Origin: Lachnospiraceae bacterium
GTDB lineage: Bacteria; Bacillota; Clostridia; Lachnospirales; Lachnospiraceae
DNA length: 15,112 bases
Direction of reading: 5' to 3'
Assembly: GCA_003535955.1 (NCBI GenBank)
Contig: DPZM01000309.1
Location: 1 to 15,112, forward strand
This document shows positions 1 through 8,187 of this stretch, one piece after another. Every line of letters begins with the position of its first letter. Positions within the stretch are counted from its first letter, which is position 1. The notes beneath the pieces were generated by a model, which saw only the letters and a list, made by a program, of their open reading frames with translations, did not search any database and had not been told where the DNA came from. Made by a program: the position numbers and the translations under genes.

Positions 1-635
1 ATGTGATAAGGATCGACCATTTCCATGGTTTTTGCGAGTATTACGCGGTGCCTTTCGGCGATGAAACGGCTGAGCACGGGAAGCTTAATAAGGGACCGGG
101 GATGGATCTTTTTAATACACTGGCCGGGCAGATAAAGGAGTTAAGGATAATAGCCGAGGACTTGGGTAACGTTACACCGGAAAACGAAGCCCTGCTTAAA
201 GAATCGGGCTTCCCGGGGATGAAGGTGCTTCAGTATGGATTTACTTCATGGGATAGCTGTTATGTAAACCATAGACATATCAATAACTGTGTGGTGTATA
301 CGGGAACCCATGACAATACTCCCACCAGGGCGTGGGCTGAAGAGATAAACGAGGGGGAGAGGGATTTCTGCAGAAGGTATATCAATTCTATGAATACCGA
401 CTTTGGAGCCCTTACCTGGGATATAATAAGGGAGGCCTACAGGTCGGTGGCCGATCTGTGTATCATTCCCCTGCAGGATTACCTGTGTTTCGGGAAGGAA
501 GCAAGGATCAACACGCCGGGAACATCCCTGGGTAACTGGGAATGGAGGCTTAAGCCCAACTATCTGTCGGAGGAGCTTAAGTACAGTATAAGAGGGCTCA
601 CGGAGTTATACAGCCGTGTGCCGAAGGAAGCTTAA
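1..635 (+). CDS. malQ: 4-alpha-glucanotransferase (amylomaltase, GH77), C-terminal part, cut by left window edge
   Basis: This is the C-terminal ~40% of an amylomaltase, which transfers alpha-1,4-glucan segments between maltodextrins in the cytoplasm during glycogen or maltodextrin use. The frame is open to the left edge, so the first two bases belong to a split codon and the true start lies outside; the GTG at base 3 is an internal Val. All three GH77 catalytic acids are visible: the nucleophile Asp in RIDHFHGF (codon 15-17), the acid/base Glu in IIAEDLG, and the transition-state Asp in TGTHDNTPTRAW. The family signature ARINTPGTSLGNWEWRL lies near the C-terminus. The remaining length fits a family of about 500 residues. 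The stop is followed after 19 bases by the carboxypeptidase start, so the two may be co-transcribed. Nothing appears truncated apart from the window edge. The identification is secure. Confidence 0.94.
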   Translation, partial: VIRIDHFHGFCEYYAVPFGDETAEHGKLNKGPGMDLFNTLAGQIKELRIIAEDLGNVTPENEALLKESGFPGMKVLQYGFTSWDSCYVNHRHINNCVVYTGTHDNTPTRAWAEEINEGERDFCRRYINSMNTDFGALTWDIIREAYRSVADLCIIPLQDYLCFGKEARINTPGTSLGNWEWRLKPNYLSEELKYSIRGLTELYSRVPKEA

Positions 636-654
636 GGGAGCATGATCCTGTCAT

Positions 655-2790
655 ATGAACAGAAACCAACTGACTAAGGCGCAGCGGCGCAAAAGAAGAA
701 AGATAAAGAGGATGATCACCACGGTGGTATGTGTTATCCTGGCTGTTCTTATTACCCTTTTGTGTGTGAGGATAAGGACACTGAGGGCATTTCGCGGTGA
801 TTATGTAAGACGGATCGATGTTACGGACAGAGTGGTGGCTTCAACAGCCCTGTGGCTTAAGGATGTGGAAGGCGCGGATTTAACCGAGGAGTGGATACGA
901 AGCAAGACTGACGGGATCGATATTGCAGTGATATTGAGCTTTGATCCCTCAGGCCCCACTAAGGGCACATTCAGTGAGGAAGTGGATGCTTCGGATTATG
1001 CATCATGCAGGGAAGAATCACTCGCACTCGTGTGTGACTGCCTGCGCGAGCTTATAATAAAGCGCTTGAGCATGATAGGCTATGGAGAGAGCATAACCGA
1101 TGATGAGGCTGATGACCTGACAGAACAGGCTCTGGGGATGCCGCTTAGGGATTACCTTGACGGAATAGGGGTAAATACAGCGCCTGATTTTGACACTCTT
1201 GAGGAAGAAACAGGAAGGAGCGGAGAGTACAGGATAAAGGGAAATACCATTTCCGGGGAATGGGAAGGGGGATCGGTTACCGAAAGCTTTTCCGTAGGGA
1301 AAAATGTCCTTACGATGCATGATAAGTCGCTTGTATATACAAGAGTTGAAGAGCCCGGGGATGAAGAGGGTGATACTACCGGATTACTCAGGCCGCTGAC
1401 GGTTCATGCGGCAACGCTTATGCCCGAGAATGTAAGTGTCAGTGTTGACGGTATGGAGCCCGGAACGGTAAGAGCGATAAACGCATCATACAACAATAAC
1501 CTCTATGTATCTTTAAGGGATATGGCATATCTCTTTGCGGGTTCGTCACGTCCCTTTAATGCAGATATTACCGGCGGGTCGGTTGCGATCATGACAGGTG
1601 AGGGATATACAGACGAGTACGGACATGACGGTTTTTCAGAGGAAGAACTTAAGCAGTATCCCGGAAGTGAACCATCAGGCACGGTTATCCTTGTTAACGG
1701 TCAGGAGCGCAGGTATTTTGTTCTTGTAAGCCAGATAGAGGACCATTACGATTGTTTTATAAGTCCTATGGATCTGGCAATGATCCTTGATGTTGACATG
1801 GATACGGCGGACGCCGACAATATTACGATCGATACCGGAAACAGGTTCTCGATAAATCCTGCAAGAATGGAAGGATACGGGTATTTTGACGGTTTTAACA
1901 CTGTGGTTGTAGGGGATGCGACAACAGGTGAGGTTTTTTACGGGTATGATTATGAGAAGGCTTTCCCGATCGCCTCTACAACCAAGCTTATGACCTATCT
2001 GCTTACGATGGATGCGGTCGGTTCAGGAAAGATAGGGCTTGAGGATCCTGTGACCATATCAGCGAAAGCAGCTGCCCTGTCGGGATCGCAGGACGGATCT
2101 GTTGCCCTTGAAGCAGGCTGGCAGGTTCCCGTGTCCGAGCTTATTCTCGGCGCACTTCTTCCTTCGAGCAATGAGTGCGCATTGGCACTGGCCGAGTATG
2201 TGGGCGGTTCGGAAGATGAATTTGTAAATATGATGAATGACAAGGCAAGGGCACTGGGGCTTAATTCCGCTTCATTCCATAACCCCAACGGCCTTCCCAT
2301 ATATACGGATACTATCATCCCTGCCAAGACCCAGAACATGATGAGCGGATACGATATGTTTAAGATGTGCGCCCATATCCTTAATACCTATCCCCAGGTC
2401 AAGGAGATAACTTCCCTTAAAACGGCTAAGATGCCCACTCTTAAGAGAGAACTTAAGAACACCAATGCACTCCTTTATAACATGGATGAAGTCAACGGAC
2501 TTAAAACCGGAACTACAGATAAATCGGGAGCCTGCCTGATAACGTCCCTGACCGTGAATGACGGCGGGACGGATCACGACATTGTGGTGGTGGCCCTGGG
2601 CGCCGAGAATTCTCAGGCCCGTCTGCGTGTTTCGGAACTTATGGCACGGTACGGTAAAGATGTTGTGCAGGGCAGGGCTGCAAGGATAAGTTACTCGATA
2701 AACGGTAGTGATGAGGAAAACGAGAGCCTCATTACCGCTGAGGATATTATACGCAAGGTCATAGATCATGCTTTGCTTACTTTCAGGTAG
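655..2790 (+). CDS. N-terminally anchored D-alanyl-D-alanine carboxypeptidase (peptidase S11) with extra extracellular domains
   Basis: A predicted penicillin-binding DD-carboxypeptidase that trims the terminal D-Ala from peptidoglycan stem peptides outside the membrane. All S11 motifs are present: SxxK as S441-T-T-K444, SxN as S504-S-N506, and KTG as K617-T-G619. The 711-residue protein is much longer than typical DacA/DacF (about 380-450). A very basic N-terminus (residues 8-19) precedes one membrane helix (about 20-38). Then come an unassigned helical region (about 50-180), a small beta-rich segment resembling lipocalin-like DUFs (about 186-232), and a segment (about 258-395) resembling 'stalk'/copper-amine-oxidase-N-like repeats, with YVSLRDMAYLF and FISPMDLAMIL as the typical submotif. 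The catalytic domain is C-terminal (about 405-690). No C-terminal amphipathic anchor is evident, so anchoring is by the N-terminal helix. ATG 655 is the first in-frame start after a stop at 643; AGGGAG lies about 15 bases upstream, a long spacing. Catalytic identity is secure; the accessory domain assignments are tentative. Confidence 0.9.
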   Translation: MNRNQLTKAQRRKRRKIKRMITTVVCVILAVLITLLCVRIRTLRAFRGDYVRRIDVTDRVVASTALWLKDVEGADLTEEWIRSKTDGIDIAVILSFDPSGPTKGTFSEEVDASDYASCREESLALVCDCLRELIIKRLSMIGYGESITDDEADDLTEQALGMPLRDYLDGIGVNTAPDFDTLEEETGRSGEYRIKGNTISGEWEGGSVTESFSVGKNVLTMHDKSLVYTRVEEPGDEEGDTTGLLRPLTVHAATLMPENVSVSVDGMEPGTVRAINASYNNNLYVSLRDMAYLFAGSSRPFNADITGGSVAIMTGEGYTDEYGHDGFSEEELKQYPGSEPSGTVILVNGQERRYFVLVSQIEDHYDCFISPMDLAMILDVDMDTADADNITIDTGNRFSINPARMEGYGYFDGFNTVVVGDATTGEVFYGYDYEKAFPIASTTKLMTYLLTMDAVGSGKIGLEDPVTISAKAAALSGSQDGSVALEAGWQVPVSELILGALLPSSNECALALAEYVGGSEDEFVNMMNDKARALGLNSASFHNPNGLPIYTDTIIPAKTQNMMSGYDMFKMCAHILNTYPQVKEITSLKTAKMPTLKRELKNTNALLYNMDEVNGLKTGTTDKSGACLITSLTVNDGGTDHDIVVVALGAENSQARLRVSELMARYGKDVVQGRAARISYSINGSDEENESLITAEDIIRKVIDHALLTFR

Positions 2791-2848
2791 TTATTCCGGG
2801 CCGTATTTCCGGCCGTGTGAAGATAATGATGAAGTCGGAATGAAAATG

Positions 2849-2857
2849 TGGTAGAAT
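2849..2857 (+). promoter_or_regulatory. Candidate extended -10 promoter, very close to the next start codon
   Basis: TGGTAGAAT matches an extended -10 (TGn plus TAGAAT, 5 of 6 to TATAAT). No convincing -35 lies 16-18 bases upstream (ATGAAG at 2829-2834). The expected transcription start would fall at or within a base or two of ATG 2865, implying a leaderless or near-leaderless message if this promoter is used. The gene also has only a weak AGG (2858-2860) upstream of its ATG. Confidence 0.4.
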
Positions 2858-2864
2858 AGGTACC

Positions 2865-4214
2865 ATGAGTGCTCCAAAGAACAAGGTTTTATTAATTGAA
2901 GATAAGCGGAAGAACCGCGCGCTTGACTTTGTCAGGAATAAATATGCGGTCGGAAGTGCTGTTCTGTTAGTCATTATAATCGCTCTTGTGATCGTGGCCT
3001 TAAGACCTCCGGTGAGCGAAGAGACTGTTGCCGTTGAGCAGGAAGGCAGCGATATAATCTATATCATAGATGAACAGGGTAACATGGTGGCTGCTCCCGC
3101 AACGGAAGATGATTCCATCATAATGCAGAACGAGAAGGAAGAGGAAGATCCCACCATATTGGCCTACAACGCCGATACAAGGGAAGGATATATGAATAAC
3201 TGTATCTTCCTGGGTGACTCGAGAACAGTAGCGATGGTCAGTTACGGATACATATCGGATTCCAATGCCCTTGCCAAAGTGGGAATATCCCACTGGCAGG
3301 TCCAATCAACTGTTTTTACCCAGAATTCAGGAAACAGATATACGTTAAGCGACTACCTTAAGGCCCATTCGGAGCCTGTAATTTACGTTTGCTACGGAGT
3401 TAACGGTTTAAACGGGCTTACCGAGGAAAAATATAAGGAAACCTACGAGGAACTTGTTGACAGGATCGTGAGTCTTGCGGGCAATAACCGCAAGGTGGTG
3501 CTTATGTCAATATGGCCCGTTGATGACAATGGCCGTTACAGGAACTCGGTAAAGAATGAATGGGTGGATAAATACAATACCTTCCTTTTTGAAATGGCCA
3601 GGGATAAGGGATTGTATTATCTCAATATAGCCTCAATCCTTAAGGACGAGAACGGATCGATCAAGAAGGAATACGATTCGGGAGACGGTCTTCATTACAA
3701 GTCGAGTGCTTACAAGGATATCCTTGATTATATAATCCATCATCCGGTCCCCGGAGTTTCGGATGAGGGTGAGTTCGTAGTGCATTACGTAAAGCCTAAG
3801 GGAGAGTATAAGGATATAATGACCGAAACACCCACGCTTCCGCAGAATACCCAGGTCGAAGCGGATGATTATACCTTCGTTATTCCCAGCTTTCCCGCAG
3901 GAATGTTTCCCGCTGTAACACCGGTTCCCGCTCCCGCGGAACAGACCGGTGAGGAAAAAGGTGAAGGTGAAGAAGGACAGCAGGAAGAACAACCGGAAGG
4001 ACAGCAGGAGAAGCAGGAGGGTGATCAGAACACGGAACAACAGGATATGTGGCAGCAATGGCAGCAGTGGCAGCAGCAACAGCAACAGCAGCAGCAACAG
4101 CAACAGCAGCAACAGGGAGAAGGACAGGAAAAGCAGCAGGAGCAGCAAAATGAGCAGGAAGAAAGCCATGAAGAAGGAGATAAAGACGGCGGAAATGAAG
4201 GCGAAGAAGAATAG
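2865..4214 (+). CDS. Membrane-anchored SGNH/GDSL-hydrolase-like protein with Gln/Glu-rich C-terminal tail
   Basis: A predicted surface protein of 449 residues: short basic cytoplasmic N-terminus, one membrane helix (about 27-46), an acidic linker (50-100), an SGNH-like domain (about 108-295), and a low-complexity tail. Block I is FLGDSRT with candidate nucleophile S119. Block V is DGLHY with D274 and H277. Block III reads GVNG (N180) rather than the classical GxND, which is a departure from the family. SGNH enzymes hydrolyse or transfer esters, often acetyl groups on glycans; the substrate here cannot be read from sequence. The tail (about 355-449) is rich in Gln, Glu and Gly, includes two WQQ units and a run of 15 Gln (403-417), and ends in acidic residues. 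The start has a weak ribosome site and an unusually close promoter-like box. The gene follows the carboxypeptidase by 74 bases, consistent with a cell-wall role. SGNH fold likely; enzymatic activity uncertain. Confidence 0.75.
   Translation: MSAPKNKVLLIEDKRKNRALDFVRNKYAVGSAVLLVIIIALVIVALRPPVSEETVAVEQEGSDIIYIIDEQGNMVAAPATEDDSIIMQNEKEEEDPTILAYNADTREGYMNNCIFLGDSRTVAMVSYGYISDSNALAKVGISHWQVQSTVFTQNSGNRYTLSDYLKAHSEPVIYVCYGVNGLNGLTEEKYKETYEELVDRIVSLAGNNRKVVLMSIWPVDDNGRYRNSVKNEWVDKYNTFLFEMARDKGLYYLNIASILKDENGSIKKEYDSGDGLHYKSSAYKDILDYIIHHPVPGVSDEGEFVVHYVKPKGEYKDIMTETPTLPQNTQVEADDYTFVIPSFPAGMFPAVTPVPAPAEQTGEEKGEGEEGQQEEQPEGQQEKQEGDQNTEQQDMWQQWQQWQQQQQQQQQQQQQQQGEGQEKQQEQQNEQEESHEEGDKDGGNEGEEE
4050..4115 (+). 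repeat. In-frame CAG/CAA trinucleotide tract encoding poly-Gln
   Basis: Three Trp-anchored units (TGG followed by CAG/CAA codons) lead into 15 consecutive Gln codons at 4071-4115, made of mixed CAG and CAA. The flanks (about 3975-4050 and 4130-4170) are also rich in CAG, GAA and GGA codons. Tracts of this kind can change length by replication slippage; a gain or loss of whole triplets would keep the reading frame. The CAG/CAA mixture suggests the glutamine run itself is kept, rather than being a recent pure microsatellite expansion. Confidence 0.9.
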
Positions 4215-4229
4215 GTCCGGTAGATTCAA

Positions 4230-5468
4230 ATGAAGAGAATATACGAAACGGACAGCTATATAAAGGAACTAAAGACAGTGGTGACGGCGTCGGGAACGGA
4301 TGATGGCGGAAGACATTATATTGAACTTGATGATACCATATTTTTTCCACAAGAAGGTGGTCAGAATGCGGATACAGGTGAGCTTCTCCTGTGTGGTACC
4401 GATAAGAGAGTGCTTGTGCTGGACGGGATCATATCCGGACGGAATAAATGCTCATCATCAGTTCACGGAGGGCAGGGTTCTTCTCAAGCCGGTACAGAAG
4501 GTATAAGAATAAGATATATAGTATCGGAACCTCTTCCTGCCGGGACCGAAGTGGTGTGTAAGCTTGATTGGGGCCCCCGTTTTGACAGGATGCAGAATCA
4601 TACGGGTGAGCATATCCTGAGCGGTTTGATGCATAAAAGGTTCGGAGTGGATAATGTGGGTTTTCACTTAAGCGATAACGGACCTGTGACGGTTGACTTT
4701 AACAAACAGATAAGGTACGAACAGGTTATGGAGGTTCAGGATGAAGCAAACCGGGTGATCTGGGCCAACCTGCCTGTAAAGGTGAGCTTTCCGGCAAGTG
4801 AAGAGCTTAAGGAGATCGATTACAGAAGCAAGATCGAAATAGACGGTCAGGTAAGGCTCATAAGCATCGGTGAGGAGGCGAAGATCGATATATGCGCATG
4901 CTGTGCTCCGCATGTTGCCCTTACCGGAGAGACAGGCCTGCTCAAGATCCTGTCGGTTGTAAACTGGAAGGGCGGGATCCGGGTGTCAATGCTGTGCGGA
5001 CGGCGGGCACTTGAATATATAAACAGGGAACATGACCTTATCAGCAACCTTGCGAAGAGCATGTCGACCGAAGCGGTCAATGTTCCCGGGATAGTTGATT
5101 CCTATAGGGAAGAGATCATAAACCTCAAGTCGGAGCTTGCCGGCCTTAAGGAGAAAAACCTGCTTGAAGAGGCCTGCAGGGAGAGGGTCATATTTACGGA
5201 TGACAATATACCTGCACCTGTGATGAAGAACATTTACAATGCACTGACCGAAAGGTATGATGGGTTTGTGGGCATATTTGCCGGAAATGATGAATCGGGC
5301 TATCGCTATAATGCCGGCAGCAGGGATCTTGATTCAAGAGATCTGGCAGCTAAGCTTAAGGATGCTTTCTCTGCCAGGGGCGGCGGCAGTCCCGAAATGA
5401 TACAGGGTAAGGTTACTGCGGGGAAGGAGGACATTTACAGGCTGTTTGCCGGCATGGGAGAAAAATAA
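4230..5468 (+). CDS. AlaX-type alanyl-tRNA editing protein (trans-editing, AlaXL-like)
   Basis: A free-standing homologue of the alanyl-tRNA synthetase editing domain, expected to hydrolyse Ser-tRNA(Ala) or Gly-tRNA(Ala) in the cytoplasm. The 412-residue protein has the N-terminal second-beta-barrel-like region (TIFFPQEGGQNADTG, about 35-50). The zinc/catalytic motif HTGEH follows (H124 and H128), and the second metal motif is CxxxH (C224, H228 in CACCAPH). A coiled-coil segment (about 268-310) and a C-terminal DHHA1-like region (about 315-412) follow, typical of the long AlaX class. No synthetase catalytic domain is present. Start ATG 4230 lies 15 bases after the previous stop, with only a weak ribosome site, so translation may depend on the upstream gene. 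The family assignment is strong; the preferred amino acid is not decidable from sequence. Confidence 0.92.
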   Translation: MKRIYETDSYIKELKTVVTASGTDDGGRHYIELDDTIFFPQEGGQNADTGELLLCGTDKRVLVLDGIISGRNKCSSSVHGGQGSSQAGTEGIRIRYIVSEPLPAGTEVVCKLDWGPRFDRMQNHTGEHILSGLMHKRFGVDNVGFHLSDNGPVTVDFNKQIRYEQVMEVQDEANRVIWANLPVKVSFPASEELKEIDYRSKIEIDGQVRLISIGEEAKIDICACCAPHVALTGETGLLKILSVVNWKGGIRVSMLCGRRALEYINREHDLISNLAKSMSTEAVNVPGIVDSYREEIINLKSELAGLKEKNLLEEACRERVIFTDDNIPAPVMKNIYNALTERYDGFVGIFAGNDESGYRYNAGSRDLDSRDLAAKLKDAFSARGGGSPEMIQGKVTAGKEDIYRLFAGMGEK

Positions 5469-5514
5469 AAGGACTTTGTTTTAAAGACAGATATGGTTAA
5501 GGAGATTATACGTT

Positions 5515-5919
5515 ATGGGAGATATGAGTAAGCTTGAAGAAGCACGTGAGCTTTTCGCGCACGATTTATATGCATCGGAACTCACCGGTGCGGTTATAGA
5601 CGAAATAGGTGACAATTATTCCAGGTGCAGCCTGATACTTGAAGACAAACACAGGAATGCCTACGGAGGGATCATGGGAGGAGCCATATATACCCTCGCT
5701 GATCTGGCATTTGCCGTGGCAAGCAACTTTGATAAGGAGGAAGCTACGGTAAGCCTGTCGACTTCGGCCAACTTCATGTCGGCAAGTAAAGGCAATGTGC
5801 TTTATGCGGAAGCCAGGCTTATTAAGGATGGCAGAAGGAACTGCTTTTATGAGGTGAGGGTAACCGATGATCTTAACAAGGACATTGCCGAGATACTTTT
5901 TACGGGAGCGCACTTATGA
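5515..5919 (+). CDS. PaaI-family hotdog-fold acyl-CoA thioesterase
   Basis: A small cytoplasmic hotdog-fold protein (134 residues, the usual length) predicted to hydrolyse acyl- or aryl-CoA thioesters. The central helix motif NAYGGIMGGAIYTLADLAFA (about 48-67) is the family signature, with D63 in the position of the catalytic acid. The C-terminal strands include the SLSTSANFMSAS and FYEVRVTD segments seen in PaaI-like enzymes. ATG 5515 is preferred because AAGGAG (5499-5504) lies 10 bases upstream; the next in-frame ATG (5524) has no properly spaced ribosome site. Its stop overlaps the next start by four bases (ATGA at 5916-5919), so the two genes are very likely translationally coupled. The physiological substrate is unknown. 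Confidence 0.88.
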   Translation: MGDMSKLEEARELFAHDLYASELTGAVIDEIGDNYSRCSLILEDKHRNAYGGIMGGAIYTLADLAFAVASNFDKEEATVSLSTSANFMSASKGNVLYAEARLIKDGRRNCFYEVRVTDDLNKDIAEILFTGAHL

Positions 5920-6503
5920 TAACAACGATCATTTTTGATATAGGGAATGTCCTGGTTGACTTTGCCTGGAAGGACTACATCGCCGGTTTTGGATTCGGGG
6001 AAGAGATCAATGACCGTGTGGCTAAAGCCAGTGTCTTAAGTCGCGACTGGAATGAATATGACCTGGGAGTGCTGTCGGAAGAGGAGATCCTTGACAGGTT
6101 TGCGGCCAATGACCCGGAAGTTGAGGATAAGACAAGGGTTATTTTTTCAAGCCTTAAGGGCCTGCTTAAACAGACCGGCTATGCCAAGCCATGGATACGC
6201 GACCTTAAGAAAAGAGGGTACAGGATCCTGTATCTGTCGAACTTTTCGCAGAAGGCGGACAGGGAGTGTGCCGGGGAGATGGATTTCATTCCGCTGACTG
6301 ACGGAGGCATCCTGTCCTATAAGGTGAAGATGACCAAGCCTGATCACAGGATATATGAACTGCTTGCGGATACGTATGGGCTTGAGCCATCGGAGTGCCT
6401 GTTTTTTGATGATACGGAGGCGAATGTGATCGCCGCAAGGGAGTGCGGTTTTAATGCCGAAGTGTTCACATCTTATGAAGAAGCCTGTGCCATGATCCCT
6501 TAG
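5916..6503 (+). CDS. HAD-superfamily phosphatase (subfamily IA, YihX-like)
   Basis: A 195-residue cytoplasmic phosphohydrolase. All four HAD motifs are visible: motif I FDIGNVLVD with nucleophile D8, where the usual second Asp is Gly, as in the YihX-type 'DxGNV' group; motif II with S108 in YLSNFS; motif III with K141 in KMTKPDH; and motif IV with D165 and D166 in LFFDDTEANV. A helical cap lies between motifs I and II (about 18-85). YihX of E. coli is an alpha-glucose-1-phosphate phosphatase, so a sugar phosphate is a reasonable guess but only a guess. The start codon overlaps the thioesterase stop (ATGA). No terminator is seen before the following membrane-protein gene 28 bases on. Confidence 0.88.
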   Translation: MITTIIFDIGNVLVDFAWKDYIAGFGFGEEINDRVAKASVLSRDWNEYDLGVLSEEEILDRFAANDPEVEDKTRVIFSSLKGLLKQTGYAKPWIRDLKKRGYRILYLSNFSQKADRECAGEMDFIPLTDGGILSYKVKMTKPDHRIYELLADTYGLEPSECLFFDDTEANVIAARECGFNAEVFTSYEEACAMIP

Positions 6504-6531
6504 TGACCCCTTTATCTGTAAGACGTACAAA

Positions 6532-8094
6532 ATGGAGAAAAAAGAACACACTCTTTCCGATAAAACAATAAGACTCCTCACTTATATCGGCCTTGCGCCG
6601 GTTGCCGGCCTGTTCATACTTGCGTTCTCGTTATGGACAAGCCCTCTTTATGTCCACTGGTACGGATGTGATGCAAGTTTCTTCACACTGGTCGGACGGG
6701 GTATGTTAAGCGGTATGGTTCCCTACAGGGATTTCTACGACCTTAAGGGGCCGTATTTCTTTTTTATCCAGGCATTGGCCCAGTTTATCAGTCAGGGCCA
6801 TTTCGGTATCTATATCCTTCAGGTCATTGCCCTGTACTCATCTCTTGTTCTGATGTATAAGCTTTCCCGCCTGTACATTTCTCATGGCAAGGCTCTCGGT
6901 GTGATCGTCTTTTTTCTGCTTCCCTATATTTCTCTTATGTGGGGCGGCAACTGTCTTGAGGAATTTGCCCTGCCGCTTAATCTGCTTGCCGTATTTCTGA
7001 ATGTGAAGCTTTTCCTGATCCGTGAAAATAAAGATCGGGCAGCCGGCTTGGAGAACACGGATCCGGTTCCCCAAGATGAGAAAGATGACAGGAAGAAAAA
7101 CCGCAGGATGTACATAACCGCCATGATCACGGGCCTGTGCTTTACGATAATGACTTTCTCCAAGGTGACCGCGGGTGCGCCCCTTATAGGTATGTGCGTG
7201 GGTGTTTTTATCCTTATGATGATCCGTAAGAAGTTTGGGGAATTTGGCTTCTATGCCCTTTACTTCCTGCTGGGTGTATTTACCGGTCTGGTTCCGCTTC
7301 TTATTTATTACGGTTATCACGGATGCATCCTTAAGATGCTCTACTGTACCTTTATATTTGCATTCAAGCGTTCATCGGACCTGTCAAGGATTTTTTCCTG
7401 GGAGCTTGAGCGTAAGGTTTCGGGAGCGACATTTTCACTTGTATTTGCTCTTCTGCATATTTTCGGCAAACGGAATAAAGCTGTTTCGGATGAGTGTATA
7501 CTGCTTTTGCCGATGTCACTTGTTACGTATCTTGTCCTTCATCTTGGAGACGGTTTTATCTACTACTTTGTTACGGGCATGCCGTGCCTGATATTTGCGC
7601 TTGTTCTTTTTGTGAAGGTATACGATCCGCTGGTACTTTTTAAGAATGTCAGACAGAGTATATGCTGGCTCCTCATCTTTATATTTGTTTATCAGTATAC
7701 GGAGCCGTCAGTCAACTCTTTTAAGGCCTTTTTGAACAGGCCTGATGAAGGATTCCAGCAGAACTATTACAGGAATGCTAAAGATATGGGTGCCCTGATA
7801 CCTGTTTTTGACAGGGACAGTGTCTTTTCTTTTGATATTGACATGCAGTGGTATGAGATCAACGGGATACTGCCCTGCAACAGGTATGTAGTCAATCTTC
7901 AGTATTTCATTGCGCTTGAGCCGGGCATTGAACAGGAACTCCTTGATTATTTCAGGGAAACACCGCCCAAGTGGATGATATGCTCAAACACACTTCCCGA
8001 TTACCTTCCCCGTATGGACGAAATGGTACGTTCGAAATATGACTGTATATATACCACGGATGTGGGTCTTGTATATCTGCTGAAAGAAAAATGA
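6532..8094 (+). CDS. Multi-pass membrane protein, probable GT-C-fold (GT39/ArnT-like) glycosyltransferase
   Basis: A 520-residue integral membrane protein with roughly ten hydrophobic helices: the first at about 12-34, then a cluster over 75-390. The first extracytoplasmic loop carries a pattern common in GT-C enzymes of the ArnT/PMT type: an Asp near its start (D47 in CDASFF) followed by GMVPYRDFYDLKGPYFFF (about 61-78), where D70 and K72 match the 'D(h)KGP/KPP' element. Such enzymes move a sugar from a polyprenyl-phosphate donor to a lipid, glycan or protein outside the membrane. A hydrophilic stretch lies at about 165-190, and a soluble domain of about 125 residues follows the last helix. 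No ribosome site is obvious before ATG 6532. The position upstream of MBOAT and SGNH genes suggests a role in envelope polysaccharide. Donor and acceptor are unknown, and no family closer than GT-C is claimed. Confidence 0.68.
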   Translation: MEKKEHTLSDKTIRLLTYIGLAPVAGLFILAFSLWTSPLYVHWYGCDASFFTLVGRGMLSGMVPYRDFYDLKGPYFFFIQALAQFISQGHFGIYILQVIALYSSLVLMYKLSRLYISHGKALGVIVFFLLPYISLMWGGNCLEEFALPLNLLAVFLNVKLFLIRENKDRAAGLENTDPVPQDEKDDRKKNRRMYITAMITGLCFTIMTFSKVTAGAPLIGMCVGVFILMMIRKKFGEFGFYALYFLLGVFTGLVPLLIYYGYHGCILKMLYCTFIFAFKRSSDLSRIFSWELERKVSGATFSLVFALLHIFGKRNKAVSDECILLLPMSLVTYLVLHLGDGFIYYFVTGMPCLIFALVLFVKVYDPLVLFKNVRQSICWLLIFIFVYQYTEPSVNSFKAFLNRPDEGFQQNYYRNAKDMGALIPVFDRDSVFSFDIDMQWYEINGILPCNRYVVNLQYFIALEPGIEQELLDYFRETPPKWMICSNTLPDYLPRMDEMVRSKYDCIYTTDVGLVYLLKEK

Positions 8095-8122
8095 TATATT
8101 GATCCGGACCGGAGTTGCGCTC

Positions 8123-8154
8123 TTGTGGAAAAATGGGAAAAAGCATGATATACT
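8123..8154 (+). promoter_or_regulatory. Candidate extended -10 promoter ahead of the MBOAT gene
   Basis: TGATATACT at 8146-8154 is an extended -10 (TGn plus TATACT, 5 of 6). The best -35 is TTGTGG (8123-8128), but with a 20-base spacer, so recognition would rely mainly on the extended -10. The 93-base gap from the previous stop is otherwise empty apart from the ribosome site GGAGG at 8171-8175, which lies 12 bases before ATG 8188. The promoter would start a transcript covering the MBOAT and SGNH genes. Confidence 0.45.
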
Positions 8155-8187
8155 TATGCAAATGCTGCAGGGAGGATCCGAAACACA

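Noticed and set aside
2272..2769. 165-codon minus-strand open frame
   Set aside because: Antisense to the conserved catalytic domain of the carboxypeptidase, with no domain or start signals.
2799..2814. Hairpin GGCCG-TATTTC-CGGCC after the carboxypeptidase gene as a terminator
   Set aside because: Only a 5-bp stem with no T tract after it; too weak to call a terminator.
4050..4115. Repeat tract considered as a CRISPR array
   Set aside because: The units are 3-base codon repeats within a reading frame, with no spacers of regular length.
3633..4229. Long minus-strand open frame rich in Leu and Phe, and another minus-strand frame at 3880-4350
   Set aside because: They lie antisense to the Gln/Glu-rich tail; CAG and GAA repeats read backwards give Leu/Phe/Ala runs. 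There is no ribosome site and no recognisable domain.
3949..4233. Overlapping + strand frame encoding Arg/Ser/Asn-rich sequence
   Set aside because: A shifted-frame product of the CAG/CAA tract; low complexity, without its own start signals.
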